Both the position numbers and the translations under genes were made by a program. Under the pieces are notes generated by a model. That model worked only from the letters and a program-made list of their open reading frames with translations, ran no database searches and had not been told where the DNA came from. Shown here one piece after another: positions 52,466-61,336 of a DNA stretch of 64,000 bases (position 1 is its first letter; the number at the start of each line of letters is the position of its first letter). Source of the DNA: Pseudogemmobacter sp044142105 (GTDB lineage: Bacteria > Pseudomonadota > Alphaproteobacteria > Rhodobacterales > Rhodobacteraceae); the NCBI RefSeq assembly GCF_044142105.1, contig NZ_JBGTYM010000003.1, positions 186,001-250,000 on the forward strand. The letters run 5' to 3'.

Positions 52466-53278
52466 ATGACCGCGCAACTTCGCATCGACGGCGAGACAAA
52501 GATCTTTCCGATCATCGGCCATCCCATCGGGCAGGTGAAATCGCCGACCTCGCTGAGTGGCATCATGGCCGAGCGTAATTTCAACGGGATGGTCCTGCCC
52601 GTACATATCCTGCCCGAGGATTTGGCCGCCTGGCTCGCCCAGGCCAAGGCGATGCGCAATTGCGGTGGGATCGTCGTGACCGTGCCGCACAAGGCGCCCT
52701 GCCTGCAGGTCTGCAGCCGCGTTTCGGCCCGGGCGCATGCCTCGGGCGCAGTCAATATCATGATCCGCGACGGCGACGACTGGGTGGGCGATGCGACCGA
52801 TGGCCATGGTTATCTGGACGGGATCGCCGCAGAAGGCTTTGACGTGGCGGGCAAACCCGCGCTTCTGGTGGGGACTGGCGGCGCCGGTTCGGCCATCGCC
52901 TATGAAATTCTGGCGCGTGGTGCGTCCGAACTGGCCTTGCACGACATTGACACCGCGCGGCGCGACAGCCTGATCGTGCGGCTGAATACAGCCTTTCCGG
53001 GCAAGGTCCGCATCGGCAGCACCGATCCGCGCGGCTTTGCGCTGGTGGCCAATGCAACGCCCCTTGGCATGCGGGAAGGCGACCCGCTGCCCGTGCAGAC
53101 CGATCTGCTGACCGCGGATCAGTTCGTGGCCGATGTGGTGACGCGCCCCGCAGTGCCGCCGCTGATCGCTGCGGCACGGGCCAAGGGCTGTGGCACCATG
53201 CCGGGATCGGGAATGTTCAATGCGCAGGCCGTTCTGCTGGCCGAGCTGCTGATGGGGGTCCGGCGGATCGACGCCTGA
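52466..53278 (+). CDS. Second shikimate dehydrogenase-like enzyme
   Basis: 270 residues from the ATG at 52466. A longer frame starting at 52340 runs through leader DNA. Substrate start IIGHPIGQVKSPTSLSGIM, catalytic Lys in IVVTVPHKAPC, Asp in GDATDGHGYLDGI, and nucleotide motif LVGTGGAGSAIAYE. Differs from the AroE-like protein at 33612 in the substrate loop (GQVKSPT against QQSKSPL), so it may act on another hydroaromatic acid. Followed by the branched-chain-type ABC transporter. Confidence 0.85.
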   Translation: MTAQLRIDGETKIFPIIGHPIGQVKSPTSLSGIMAERNFNGMVLPVHILPEDLAAWLAQAKAMRNCGGIVVTVPHKAPCLQVCSRVSARAHASGAVNIMIRDGDDWVGDATDGHGYLDGIAAEGFDVAGKPALLVGTGGAGSAIAYEILARGASELALHDIDTARRDSLIVRLNTAFPGKVRIGSTDPRGFALVANATPLGMREGDPLPVQTDLLTADQFVADVVTRPAVPPLIAAARAKGCGTMPGSGMFNAQAVLLAELLMGVRRIDA

Positions 53279-53303
53279 CATCCCGGACGGAGGAGGCGGC
53301 ACG

Positions 53304-53318
53304 GGTCCCACTGGGACC
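53304..53318. promoter_or_regulatory. 15-bp perfect palindrome before the LIV-type operon
   Basis: GGTCCCA-C-TGGGACC, exact 7-1-7 inverted repeat, 77 nt upstream of the binding-protein ATG. Its position suggests an operator. It is unlike the other sites in the window. The cognate regulator is unknown. The AraC protein (61337) or the IclR protein (50196) are local candidates. Confidence 0.5.
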
Positions 53319-53395
53319 TATGCCACGGGCCGGAGCGGTTACCGGGTCGCCGCGCGCCCCCAAAGACAGGATTCGGAAACATGGGAGGAAACCAT

Positions 53396-54523
53396 ATGTT
53401 CAAGACTTTGCTGGGAACGGCCGCCGTTGCCCTTGCCCTGACCACCACCGCGGCACTTGCCGAGATCAAGGTCGGCTCGATTGTCGAACTGTCGGGCGCG
53501 GGCGCCGCGGCGGGCACCAACTTCCGCGACGGCGTTCATATGGCCTTCGAGGAAATCAATGCCGCCGGCGGCATTCTGGGTGAGCAGGTGGCCATCACCG
53601 AATATGACAGCCAGACCGATCCCCAGGTCAGCCGCGCCATGGTGCAGAAGGCCATCGACGATGGTGTCTATGTGATCACCGGCACTGTCTTCTCGTCGTC
53701 GACCATCGTGAACATGCTGGTGGCCCAGCAGGCGGGCATCCCGCAGTTCACCGGTTCGGAAGCGCCGAAGATCACCCAGATGAACAACCCCTACATCTTC
53801 CGCACCGCCTTCGGCTCGCAGAAGGGCATCCCGAAGATGTCGAAATACATGTCCGAGGAAATGGGCATCAAGAAGGTCGCTGTGGTCTGGGCCAACACCG
53901 AATTCGGCAAGGGCGGGCATGAGGCCTTCATCGCCGAGGCCGGGAACTATGGGTTCGAGATCGTGGCCGACATTCCCACCGAACAGGCCCAGACCGACTT
54001 TTCCGCCGACGTGCTGAAGGCCAAGAACTCGGGCGCCGATGCGGTGTTCGTCTATCTCACCGAAGAGGAAAGCGCGCGCTTCCTGCGGGAAGCGCAGAAG
54101 CAGTCGATCGGTCTGCCGATGATCGGTGAGACGACGCTGATCGGCGCCAAGGTCATCGAACTGGCCGGTGATGCGGCGAATGGCGCCATGGGCCATGTCG
54201 GCCTGACCGCCGCCGCCGACATTCCGGCAATCCAGGAAATGGTGGACCGGTTCACCGAGAAGTTCAAATACACCCCCGACCACAATGCGATCAAAGGCTA
54301 TACCGCGGCCTATGTGATCAAATGCGTGACCGAGAAGAACGGCAAGGTGGACAGCCAGGCACTGGCCGACGCGATGCATGGCCTGACCCTGACCGCCGCC
54401 GAATGCCCCGGTGTCCTGATGGATGTGTCCTGGGATGAAACCGGCGAAATGTCGCGCGAGAGCTTCTTCGTCGAGGTGCAGGACGGCAAGCAGACGATCA
54501 AGGCCGTTCTACCGCCGAACTGA
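53396..54523 (+). CDS. LIV-type ABC transporter binding protein
   Basis: 375 residues. Signal peptide MFKTLLGTAAVALALTTTAALA cut before EIK. Family start IKVGSIVELSGAGAAAGTNF and DGVHMAFEEINAAGGILGEQ. ATG at 53396 follows the ribosome site GGGAGGAAA. Proteins of this class also bind aromatic and alicyclic carboxylates, not only branched-chain amino acids. The catabolic surroundings favour such a ligand here. Followed by an intrinsic terminator at 54563, which would make it the most abundant product of the operon. Confidence 0.9.
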   Translation: MFKTLLGTAAVALALTTTAALAEIKVGSIVELSGAGAAAGTNFRDGVHMAFEEINAAGGILGEQVAITEYDSQTDPQVSRAMVQKAIDDGVYVITGTVFSSSTIVNMLVAQQAGIPQFTGSEAPKITQMNNPYIFRTAFGSQKGIPKMSKYMSEEMGIKKVAVVWANTEFGKGGHEAFIAEAGNYGFEIVADIPTEQAQTDFSADVLKAKNSGADAVFVYLTEEESARFLREAQKQSIGLPMIGETTLIGAKVIELAGDAANGAMGHVGLTAAADIPAIQEMVDRFTEKFKYTPDHNAIKGYTAAYVIKCVTEKNGKVDSQALADAMHGLTLTAAECPGVLMDVSWDETGEMSRESFFVEVQDGKQTIKAVLPPN

Positions 54524-54562
54524 GCCACGCCTGTGCCGCTCTTCGGGGCGCGCGCACATCGC

Positions 54563-54597
54563 CCGGACAGGCGCTGCTCCCGCGCCTGTCCGGTTTT
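54563..54597 (+). terminator. Intrinsic terminator/attenuator after the binding-protein gene
   Basis: Perfect 12-bp stem CCGGACAGGCGC / GCGCCTGTCCGG with a 7-nt loop, followed by TTTT. It sits in the gap between the binding protein and the permeases of the same operon, so partial termination would raise binding-protein levels over membrane components. Confidence 0.8.
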
Positions 54598-54638
54598 CCC
54601 TGCCATCCGGCTGAACAACGCGCTGTGAGGATGACCCC

Positions 54639-55517
54639 GTGGCCGAGCTAATTCAGATTTTCGTCTCCGGCCTTGCCGCCGGTTCGATCTACGCCCTCGC
54701 TGCGGTCGGGTTCACCCTGCTGTGGCAGGCCTCACAGACGATCAACTTCGCCCAGGGCGAATTCGTGATGCTGCCCGCCTTCTTTGTGCTGGTGGGCATG
54801 AACTTTCTTGGCCTGTCGATGTGGCCCGCCATCGGCTTTGCGCTGGTGCTGTCGCTGCTGATCCTTGGTGTGACCTTCAAAAAGGTCATCGTCGAGCCGA
54901 TGCTGCCACACGGCACGCTGCCTCTGGTCATTGCCACCATCGCGCTTGGCCTGCTGATGAAGGAAAGCGTCAAGGAATTCTACGGCGCGACGGCGCAGCC
55001 CTTTCCGCCGATCTTTCCGCAGACCGTCTATAATGTTGCCGGGGCCAGCGTTTCGCTGCAGGACATCGGCAATCTGATCGTATCGATGCTGGCCATCGCG
55101 GGCTTGCAGCTGTTCCTGTCACGGACCCGGACCGGGCGCTGCATGCAGGCTTCGGCCCAGAACCCGGCGGTGGCGACGATCCTTGGCGTCAACGTCAAGC
55201 GGATGGTGATGTATACTTTCCTGATCAATGCCGCGCTGGCGACCATCGCCTCGGTTCTGATCTCTCCGATCTATCTGGCGAAATTCTCGAACGGGGAAAC
55301 CCTTGGTCTGGTGGCCTTCATTGCGGCCATCGTCGGCGGCTTCAACCAGATCCGCGGGGCGCTGGTGGGCGGGCTCCTGATCGGTGTCATCGACAACCTG
55401 TCGGCGGTCTATGTCTCGGCCGAATACCGTTCTGCCATGCCGCTGATCCTGCTGATCGCCATCATCCTCCTGCGTCCGCAGGGCCTGCTCGGCACCAAGG
55501 AGGGCCGCACGGTATGA
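54639..55517 (+). CDS. LIV-type ABC permease (LivH-like)
   Basis: 292 residues, about eight membrane segments, GTG start at 54639. Landmarks: GSIYALAAVGFTLLWQASQT followed by INFAQGEFVM, and GAFIAAIVGGFNQIRGALVG-type region near the C-terminus. The stop overlaps the LivM start by 4 nt. Forms the channel with LivM. Confidence 0.92.
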   Translation: MAELIQIFVSGLAAGSIYALAAVGFTLLWQASQTINFAQGEFVMLPAFFVLVGMNFLGLSMWPAIGFALVLSLLILGVTFKKVIVEPMLPHGTLPLVIATIALGLLMKESVKEFYGATAQPFPPIFPQTVYNVAGASVSLQDIGNLIVSMLAIAGLQLFLSRTRTGRCMQASAQNPAVATILGVNVKRMVMYTFLINAALATIASVLISPIYLAKFSNGETLGLVAFIAAIVGGFNQIRGALVGGLLIGVIDNLSAVYVSAEYRSAMPLILLIAIILLRPQGLLGTKEGRTV

Positions 55518-56488
55518 AGAACCTCAAGATCATCCTCCTTGCCCTTGCGCTGGCCGCGCTGGTCGTGGCGCCCATCGGGCAGGGCAATTACATCATCTAC
55601 ACGCTGTGCTCTTGGCTCTTGTTCTCGATCTCGGCCATGGGGCTGAACCTGACGCTGGGCTATGCCGGGCAGGTGTCGCTGGCACAGGCGGCTTTTATGG
55701 GGATCGGCGCCTATATCACCGCGCTGATGACGCTGGCGGGCATCCACTGGGTCGTCGCGGCGGGGGTTTCCATCACCTCCAGCTTTGCGGTCGGGCTGAT
55801 CCTCGGCTATCCGGCGCTGCGGGTGCAGCACCACTTTCTGGCCTTCGTGACTTTGGCCTTCAACACGCTGCTGTTCCTTGTCCTGCGCAACGAGGAAGAG
55901 GTGACCGGCGGCTCGTTCGGGCTGGTGGGCATGCCGCGGCCGGACTTCTTCGGCCTATCCACCAGCTCTAACCTTGGCTTCTACTACTTCAGCCTCGTCT
56001 GCTTCCTCATCGCGGCGGGCACGATGTGGTGGATCCTGCGCTCGCCCTGGGGGCGTGCCTTCAAGGCGCTGCGGGAAAACCCGGTTCGGGCCGAAAGCCT
56101 TGGCCTGAAGATCCGCCGCCAGACCCTTCTGGCCTTTGCCATCGGTTCGGCCTTCGGTGGTCTGGCGGGTGCGATGCAGGCGCCTCTGGTGCAGTTCATC
56201 GAACCGGGCAGCTTTGCGCTGGTCCATTCGCTGAAGATCCTGCTGATGGTCGTCGTAGGCGGCGCGGGCTTCTTCTACGGCCCGATGCTGGGCGCCGCCG
56301 TGGTGATCCTGCTGCCCGAACTGCTGCGGTTCACCGAAGGCTATTACCTGATCATCTACGCCGCGCTGGTGATCGTGCTGATGGTCTTCTCGCCCAATGG
56401 GTTGATCGGCGCCGGGCAGAAGATCTGGCTGAAGTTCAAGCCCAAGCATGAAGAACGCCGTGACATGCAGAAGGGGTTCCAGCTGTGA
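55514..56488 (+). CDS. LIV-type ABC permease (LivM-like)
   Basis: 324 residues, about nine to ten membrane segments. Characteristic MGLNLTLGYAGQVSLAQAAF, GVSITSSFAVGLILGYPALR-type segment and RSPWGRAFKALRENPVRAES cytoplasmic loop for ATPase contact. Overlaps LivH and LivG by 4 nt on each side, so the operon is fully coupled. Confidence 0.92.
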   Translation: MKNLKIILLALALAALVVAPIGQGNYIIYTLCSWLLFSISAMGLNLTLGYAGQVSLAQAAFMGIGAYITALMTLAGIHWVVAAGVSITSSFAVGLILGYPALRVQHHFLAFVTLAFNTLLFLVLRNEEEVTGGSFGLVGMPRPDFFGLSTSSNLGFYYFSLVCFLIAAGTMWWILRSPWGRAFKALRENPVRAESLGLKIRRQTLLAFAIGSAFGGLAGAMQAPLVQFIEPGSFALVHSLKILLMVVVGGAGFFYGPMLGAAVVILLPELLRFTEGYYLIIYAALVIVLMVFSPNGLIGAGQKIWLKFKPKHEERRDMQKGFQL

Positions 56489-57231
56489 ACGCTCCCATCC
56501 TTTCCGTCCGCAACATCTCAAAGCAGTTCGGTGGCATCCGCGCGGTGAACAACGTCAGCTTCGATGTGCAGAAGGGCGAGATTCTGGGCCTGATCGGCCC
56601 GAACGGATCGGGCAAGTCCACGCTTTTCAACTGCATCCTCGGCCAGCTGAAGCCGACCGAGGGGCATTGCGAGATCGGTGGCAAATCCACCGATGGCGTT
56701 CGTCCGGCCGATCTGTCGCTGATGGGCGTGGGCCGCACCTTCCAACAGTTGTCGGTGTTTCCGAAGATGACCGTCCTCGACAATGTCATCCTTGCCGGGC
56801 AGGAGCATGAGGGTTCGATGCTCTCGCGCCTCTTTGGCAAATCCGATGCCGGGCTGACCGAAAAGGCCAAGCAACTGGTCGAGTTCTTCCGGCTGACGCC
56901 TTATCTGGATACCGAGGCGGGGTCGCTGTCCTATGGCCAGCAGAAGCTGGTCGATGCGGCGATGGCCTTCATGGCTGGTCCCGGCATCGTTCTTCTGGAC
57001 GAACCGGCGGGCGGCGTAAACCTGACGATGCTGGCGCATCTGAAGGACCGGCTGATGACCTATAACCGCGACCACGGCACCACCTTCGTCGTGATCGAGC
57101 ATAACATGGAATTCGTCATGTCGCTGTGCACCCGCATTATCGTGCTGGCGCAGGGCGAGATCATCGCCGAGGGGACGCCGGACGAAATCCGGTCGAACCA
57201 GATGGTCATCGACGCCTATCTGGGGGGCTGA
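56485..57231 (+). CDS. LIV-type ABC ATPase (LivG-like)
   Basis: 248 residues. Walker A GPNGSGKST (38-46), signature LSYGQQKLVDAAMAF, Walker B IVLLDEPAGGVN and His switch VVIEHNMEFVMSL. Start overlaps LivM. The LSYGQ signature in place of LSGGQ is normal for LivG. Pairs with LivF at 57235. Confidence 0.93.
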   Translation: MNAPILSVRNISKQFGGIRAVNNVSFDVQKGEILGLIGPNGSGKSTLFNCILGQLKPTEGHCEIGGKSTDGVRPADLSLMGVGRTFQQLSVFPKMTVLDNVILAGQEHEGSMLSRLFGKSDAGLTEKAKQLVEFFRLTPYLDTEAGSLSYGQQKLVDAAMAFMAGPGIVLLDEPAGGVNLTMLAHLKDRLMTYNRDHGTTFVVIEHNMEFVMSLCTRIIVLAQGEIIAEGTPDEIRSNQMVIDAYLGG

Positions 57232-57234
57232 ACC

Positions 57235-57957
57235 ATGCTGGAACTGAAGAATGTGACCGGCGGCTACGGCCGCATCACCATCCTGAACGGTACCTCCTTC
57301 GCCATTCCGAAAGGGTCGATCACCACGGTGATCGGGCCGAACGGGGCAGGGAAATCCACCGTGTTCAAGGCGGTGTTCGGGCTTCTGAACATCCATTCCG
57401 GCCAGATCCTGCTGGACGGGCAGGATGTGACCCGGCAAAGCCCGGCCAAGATGATCGCCCGTGGCGTGACCTATGTGCCCCAGGGCCGCAACGTGGTGCC
57501 GCAGCTGTCGGTCTGGCACAATCTGGAACTGGGCGGCATCACCGCCAAGGATCAGGGCAAGGTGCGCCGCCGGATGGAAGAGGTGATGGACCAGTTTCCC
57601 ATGCTGCGCCAGCGCAAGGACCAGAAAGCGATCGAGCTTTCGGGCGGGCAGCAGAAGCAGCTTGAAATCGCCCGCGCCCTGCTTCTGGATCCCAAGCTTC
57701 TGCTGATCGACGAACCCTCTATCGGCCTGTCACCCAATCTGGTGCAGGAGGTGTTCCAGACGCTGATCAAACTGCGCAATTCTGGCGTGACCATCCTGAT
57801 GGTGGAGCAGAACGCCAAGGCGGCGCTGGCCATGTCGGATTACGGGCTGGTGCTGGAACTGGGCCAGACGCGCATGTTCGACAAGGCTGAAAAGCTTCTG
57901 GCTGATCCTCGGGTCGGACAGCTTTTCCTGGGCGGCCATATCGAGGATGCAGCCTGA
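57235..57957 (+). CDS. LIV-type ABC ATPase (LivF-like)
   Basis: 240 residues. Walker A GPNGAGKST, signature LSGGQQKQLEIARAL, Walker B LLLIDEPSIGLSPNL and switch MVEQNAKAAL, typical of LivF. Begins 3 nt after LivG. Last gene of the LIV-type operon and followed by a bidirectional terminator at 57991. Confidence 0.93.
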   Translation: MLELKNVTGGYGRITILNGTSFAIPKGSITTVIGPNGAGKSTVFKAVFGLLNIHSGQILLDGQDVTRQSPAKMIARGVTYVPQGRNVVPQLSVWHNLELGGITAKDQGKVRRRMEEVMDQFPMLRQRKDQKAIELSGGQQKQLEIARALLLDPKLLLIDEPSIGLSPNLVQEVFQTLIKLRNSGVTILMVEQNAKAALAMSDYGLVLELGQTRMFDKAEKLLADPRVGQLFLGGHIEDAA

Positions 57958-57990
57958 CGGTCCTCTTCCCAGGATCAGGCAAAAGGAAAG

Positions 57991-58018
57991 GCCCGGCAGA
58001 GCGATCTGCCGGGCTTTT
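57991..58018. terminator. Bidirectional intrinsic terminator
   Basis: Stem GCCCGGCAGA / TCTGCCGGGC (10 bp) around GCGA, with TTTT on the plus side. On the minus side the sequence reads into a TTTCCTTTT tract. It separates the convergent LivF gene and SDR gene and can end both transcripts. Confidence 0.85.
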
Positions 58019-58036
58019 CCAAATGAGCAGGGCGGA

Positions 58037-58783
58037 TCAGTTGGCCGAGGCGTCGCCGAAATCCCCAAAGGCGGTCCATCCGCCATCGACCGGCAGCACC
58101 GCGCCGGTGATACCGCTGGCCGCGTCCGAGGCGAGGAAGGCCACCGCCGCCGCTACCTCCTCCGTCGTGATCAGCCGCCCGATGGGCGTGCGGCGCGCGA
58201 TGGTGGGCAGGTCCACACGACCGGCTTTTGCCAGCTTTCTGACCAGTGTCGTCTCGACGAAGGCAGGGGCCACAGCGTTCACCCTTACCCCTTGGCCCGC
58301 CCATTCGCAGGCCATGGCGCGGGTCATCGCTACGATCCCAGCCTTGGCCGCACCATAGGCGTTGCGTTTCGGAAGGCCGGTCAGCCCGGCGATCGAGGAC
58401 AGATTGACCACCGTCCCGCGCTTTCGCGCCACCATGCCGCGGGCAACCTCCCGCGTCATCAGGAAGGTGCCGGACAGATGCACATCCAGCACCCGGCGGA
58501 AAGCGTCGAGCCCCTGTTCCAGCGTGGGCAGGTGGCTGTCGCCGATGCCCGCATTGTTCACCAGAACGTCGAACGGGGCCGCAGCGGCGGCGGTCACGGC
58601 CTGCGCCTCATCGGTGATGTCGCAGGCAAGGCCGCAGTGGCCTGCACCCAGCTCTGCCGCCCGTTCCGCGGCCTTCGTCCCGTCCAGATCGGCAATCGTT
58701 ACGCGCGCGCCCTGCGCCGCCAGCGCCTGGGCAATGGCCCAGCCGATGCCGTCGGCCCCGCCCGTTACCAGAGCCTCATGCAT
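58037..58783 (-). CDS. Short-chain dehydrogenase/reductase 1
   Basis: 248 residues, classical SDR. Cofactor motif GGADGIGWAIA near residue 8, NNAGIGDS, catalytic Ser in NLSSIAGLTG, and Tyr-Lys in NAYGAAKAGIV. An early Asp in TIADLDG suggests NAD preference. Last gene of the flavoprotein-SDR-SDR operon, overlapping SDR 2 by 8 nt. Plausible substrate: hydroxy-cycloalkane carboxylate to its ketone, feeding the flavoprotein. Confidence 0.87.
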   Translation of the reverse strand: MHEALVTGGADGIGWAIAQALAAQGARVTIADLDGTKAAERAAELGAGHCGLACDITDEAQAVTAAAAAPFDVLVNNAGIGDSHLPTLEQGLDAFRRVLDVHLSGTFLMTREVARGMVARKRGTVVNLSSIAGLTGLPKRNAYGAAKAGIVAMTRAMACEWAGQGVRVNAVAPAFVETTLVRKLAKAGRVDLPTIARRTPIGRLITTEEVAAAVAFLASDAASGITGAVLPVDGGWTAFGDFGDASAN

Positions 58784-59549
58784 AGCCCGGCCTCGGCACC
58801 AGACCCATCAGACCCTGCGACAGCCCGCCATCCACCACGATATCCTGCCCGGTGACATAGCCTGCGCGGTCCGAGGCAAGGAACAGCGCCACATCCGCCA
58901 TATCCTGCGGCGTGGCGATCCGGCGCAGCGGCACCATCGCCTCGCGCCGGGCCTTCACATCCGGATCGGCGTAGAAGGCCGCGGACATCGGCGTCATCAC
59001 CAGCCCCGGGCTGACACAGTTCGATCTCACGCCGCGCGGCCCCCATTCTTGCGCCAGCTGCCGCGACATCATCAGCGTCGCCGCCTTGGAGGCGGAATAG
59101 GCCCCGCTTGCGGGCTGTGGCTGGCTGCCCGCGATGCTGGCGATATGGACAAGGCTGCCGCGCCCACGCGCCAGCATGCCGCGGCCAAAGGCCTGTGCGG
59201 CCGTCAGATAGCCGGTCAGGTTCACTGCCAGCATGGCCGACCAGTCTGCAGTGCTGACTGCGTCCAGCGCGCCGGGCCGCAGGATCGCTGCGGCATTCAC
59301 CAGCACATCGGCGCCGCCCTCGGCCTCAACCCGGTCGGCGGCACCGGCCACGCTGTCCGGGTCGGCGAGATCGCAGATCAGCGCCAGCCCGCCCAGTTCC
59401 GCCGCCAAGGGGGCCGAGCGGTCCAGATCGCGGTCCAGGAGCACCACCTGCGCCCCTTCGGCCGCGAAGCCGCGCGCCAGCACCTGCCCGATGCCACCCC
59501 CCGCGCCGGTGATCACCGCGCGTCTGTTCTTCAGCCCAAGCCAGCTCAT
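58776..59549 (-). CDS. Short-chain dehydrogenase/reductase 2
   Basis: 257 residues. GAGGGIGQVLA cofactor motif, VLVNAAAILRPG, catalytic Ser region HIASIAGSQPQ and Tyr-Lys in GAYSASKAATLM. An Asp after strand 2 (LLDRDLDRS) again suggests NAD. Distinct from SDR 1 in sequence. Start overlaps the flavoprotein stop by 4 nt. Two SDRs in one operon could act on successive or stereo-different alcohols. Confidence 0.87.
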   Translation of the reverse strand: MSWLGLKNRRAVITGAGGGIGQVLARGFAAEGAQVVLLDRDLDRSAPLAAELGGLALICDLADPDSVAGAADRVEAEGGADVLVNAAAILRPGALDAVSTADWSAMLAVNLTGYLTAAQAFGRGMLARGRGSLVHIASIAGSQPQPASGAYSASKAATLMMSRQLAQEWGPRGVRSNCVSPGLVMTPMSAAFYADPDVKARREAMVPLRRIATPQDMADVALFLASDRAGYVTGQDIVVDGGLSQGLMGLVPRPGYA

Positions 59550-61225
59550 GCCTTCCCTCCCGTCTCGATCCCTGCCAGATGCCGCCCGGTGATCCAGCCA
59601 AAGGTCATGGCCGGGCCAAGCGTGATGCCCGCGCCGGGGTAATTGCCGCCCATGATGCTGGCGCGGTCATTGCCCACGGCATAAAGACCCGGAATAGGGG
59701 CACCCCGCCGGGTGATGACCTGCCCCTGCACCGTGGTCTTCAGCCCGTCAAAGGTGCCCAGATCGCCCATCTCCAGCCGGACCGCGTAATAGGGCCCGCG
59801 CGCGACCGGGGCGACGCAGGGGTTCGGCTTGTGGTCCGGGTCCGCCAGATAGCGGTTGAAGCTGGTCTCGCCGCGGCGGAATTCCTCGTCCCGGCCGTGG
59901 ATCGCGCCTTGGTTGTAGCGGTTGACGGTTTCCTGCAGCACGGCGGCGTCAATGCCGCAGGCACGGGCCAAATCGACCAGCGTGCGGCCATTTTTGAGAT
60001 AGCCGTTGCGGGTCCACAGCCACAACGGCATCGGCGCTGGTTTCGCGTGGCCAAGGCCGTATTTGCGGATGGTCCGGTGATCGCAGATCAGCCAGCAGCT
60101 GGCATCTCCGCCGTTCCTCATATTGGCGATCATCGCGGCGCCCACGTCATGGTAGCTTTCGCTTTCATTGGTGAAGCGGCGGCCATCCGTACCCACGGCG
60201 AGCATTCCCGGCTTGTAGCGGTCAAGAAGATGCGGGAACACACCCTGTCCGGGCACCCGGCTGACCGGCATCCAGGCAGCGGGCTGGGCGAATTCGGCAT
60301 CAAAGGCGCCGCCCGCTTCCTCTCCCAACCGGATGCCGTCGCCGGTATTGCCCTCGGGCACCGGGCTGAAATGCTGGCCGCCCGCCTTCAGATGGGCATA
60401 GACCCCGGCCCGCCGGGCCAGATCCTGCGCATAGCCGCCGCAGGCCAGCACCACGCCCTTGCGCGCGGCGATTGTGCCGCCGCGTCTTTCGACGCCGGTG
60501 ACTCGCCCCTCTTCCGTCACCAGCCGCAGCGCGGGCGCGGCTGTGCGGATCTCGATCCCCAGATCGAAGCAGCTTTTTGCCAGCCGTGCCGCCAGCGCAT
60601 TGCCCGAGGTCACCTGAACCCCGCGGCCGTGGCGGGCGACCTCGGCAGCATGCGCCGCCAGCCGTTTCGTCACATAGGCGAAGGAGACCAAGGATTTGGT
60701 TGCATTGAAGAAATGCTTGATGTCCGCGTTCGAGGAATTGAACATCATCCCCATGAAGGTGATCGTCGACAGTGGCGGCCGCAGGCGTTTCAGATTTGCC
60801 CCCAAGGACGAGCTGTCGAAGGGCGCCGCCAGAACCGATCGGCCGATGTCCACCCCGCCCGGCATCGTTGGGTGATAGTCGGGATATAGGGTGGGGATGA
60901 ATTTCACCTCGGTCTCGCGCTCGAACCAGTCGAGCATCTTGGGACCGGCCTCCAGATAGGCATCGACAGCACCGGGATCGTAGAAATTGCCGGTCTCGGC
61001 CTGAAGATAGCTGCGGGCGGCCTCGGCGGTGTCGTCCGGGTTGTTGGTGCGGCCATGGCGGTTGCCTGGCACCCACAGCACGCCGCCGGAATAGGCAGTG
61101 GTGCCACCGAACACCGGCTCCTTCTCGAGGACGAGCACCGAAAGCCCGTGCTTTTTCGCCGTGATAGCGGTGGCCAGCCCCGCCGCCCCCGATCCGATCA
61201 CCAGCACATCGTATGACGGATCCAT
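59546..61225 (-). CDS. 3-ketosteroid-dehydrogenase-like FAD oxidoreductase 2
   Basis: 559 residues from the ATG at 61225. A longer frame upstream lacks a start signal. FAD motif VLVIGSGAAGLATAI (GSGAAG 11-16) and EKEPVFGGTTAYSGG. C-terminal MGGNYPGAGITLGPAMTFG with Tyr529 and Gly533 in the ketone-binding Y-P-x-x-G pattern of 3-ketosteroid delta1-dehydrogenases. Paralogue of the protein at 48427. First gene of an operon with two SDRs, divergent from the AraC gene and near pobA. This fits desaturation of a cyclic keto acid on the way to an aromatic acid. Confidence 0.83.
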   Translation of the reverse strand: MDPSYDVLVIGSGAAGLATAITAKKHGLSVLVLEKEPVFGGTTAYSGGVLWVPGNRHGRTNNPDDTAEAARSYLQAETGNFYDPGAVDAYLEAGPKMLDWFERETEVKFIPTLYPDYHPTMPGGVDIGRSVLAAPFDSSSLGANLKRLRPPLSTITFMGMMFNSSNADIKHFFNATKSLVSFAYVTKRLAAHAAEVARHGRGVQVTSGNALAARLAKSCFDLGIEIRTAAPALRLVTEEGRVTGVERRGGTIAARKGVVLACGGYAQDLARRAGVYAHLKAGGQHFSPVPEGNTGDGIRLGEEAGGAFDAEFAQPAAWMPVSRVPGQGVFPHLLDRYKPGMLAVGTDGRRFTNESESYHDVGAAMIANMRNGGDASCWLICDHRTIRKYGLGHAKPAPMPLWLWTRNGYLKNGRTLVDLARACGIDAAVLQETVNRYNQGAIHGRDEEFRRGETSFNRYLADPDHKPNPCVAPVARGPYYAVRLEMGDLGTFDGLKTTVQGQVITRRGAPIPGLYAVGNDRASIMGGNYPGAGITLGPAMTFGWITGRHLAGIETGGKA

Positions 61226-61336
61226 CGCACCCTCCTGCTGCCCGTGCGCCTTTGCTAACGGCGGGTCGGGCCGGGACCAATGGACGCTGCCGGGCATTTC
61301 TTGCACAATTCATGCGGCACTACGGCGGAGGGGCGG

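Noticed and set aside
48427..61225. Steroid degradation island, because of two 3-ketosteroid-dehydrogenase-like genes.
   Set aside because: No other steroid genes (Kst/Hsa, cholesterol oxidase, Mce) are visible, while pca and pob genes surround the flavoproteins.
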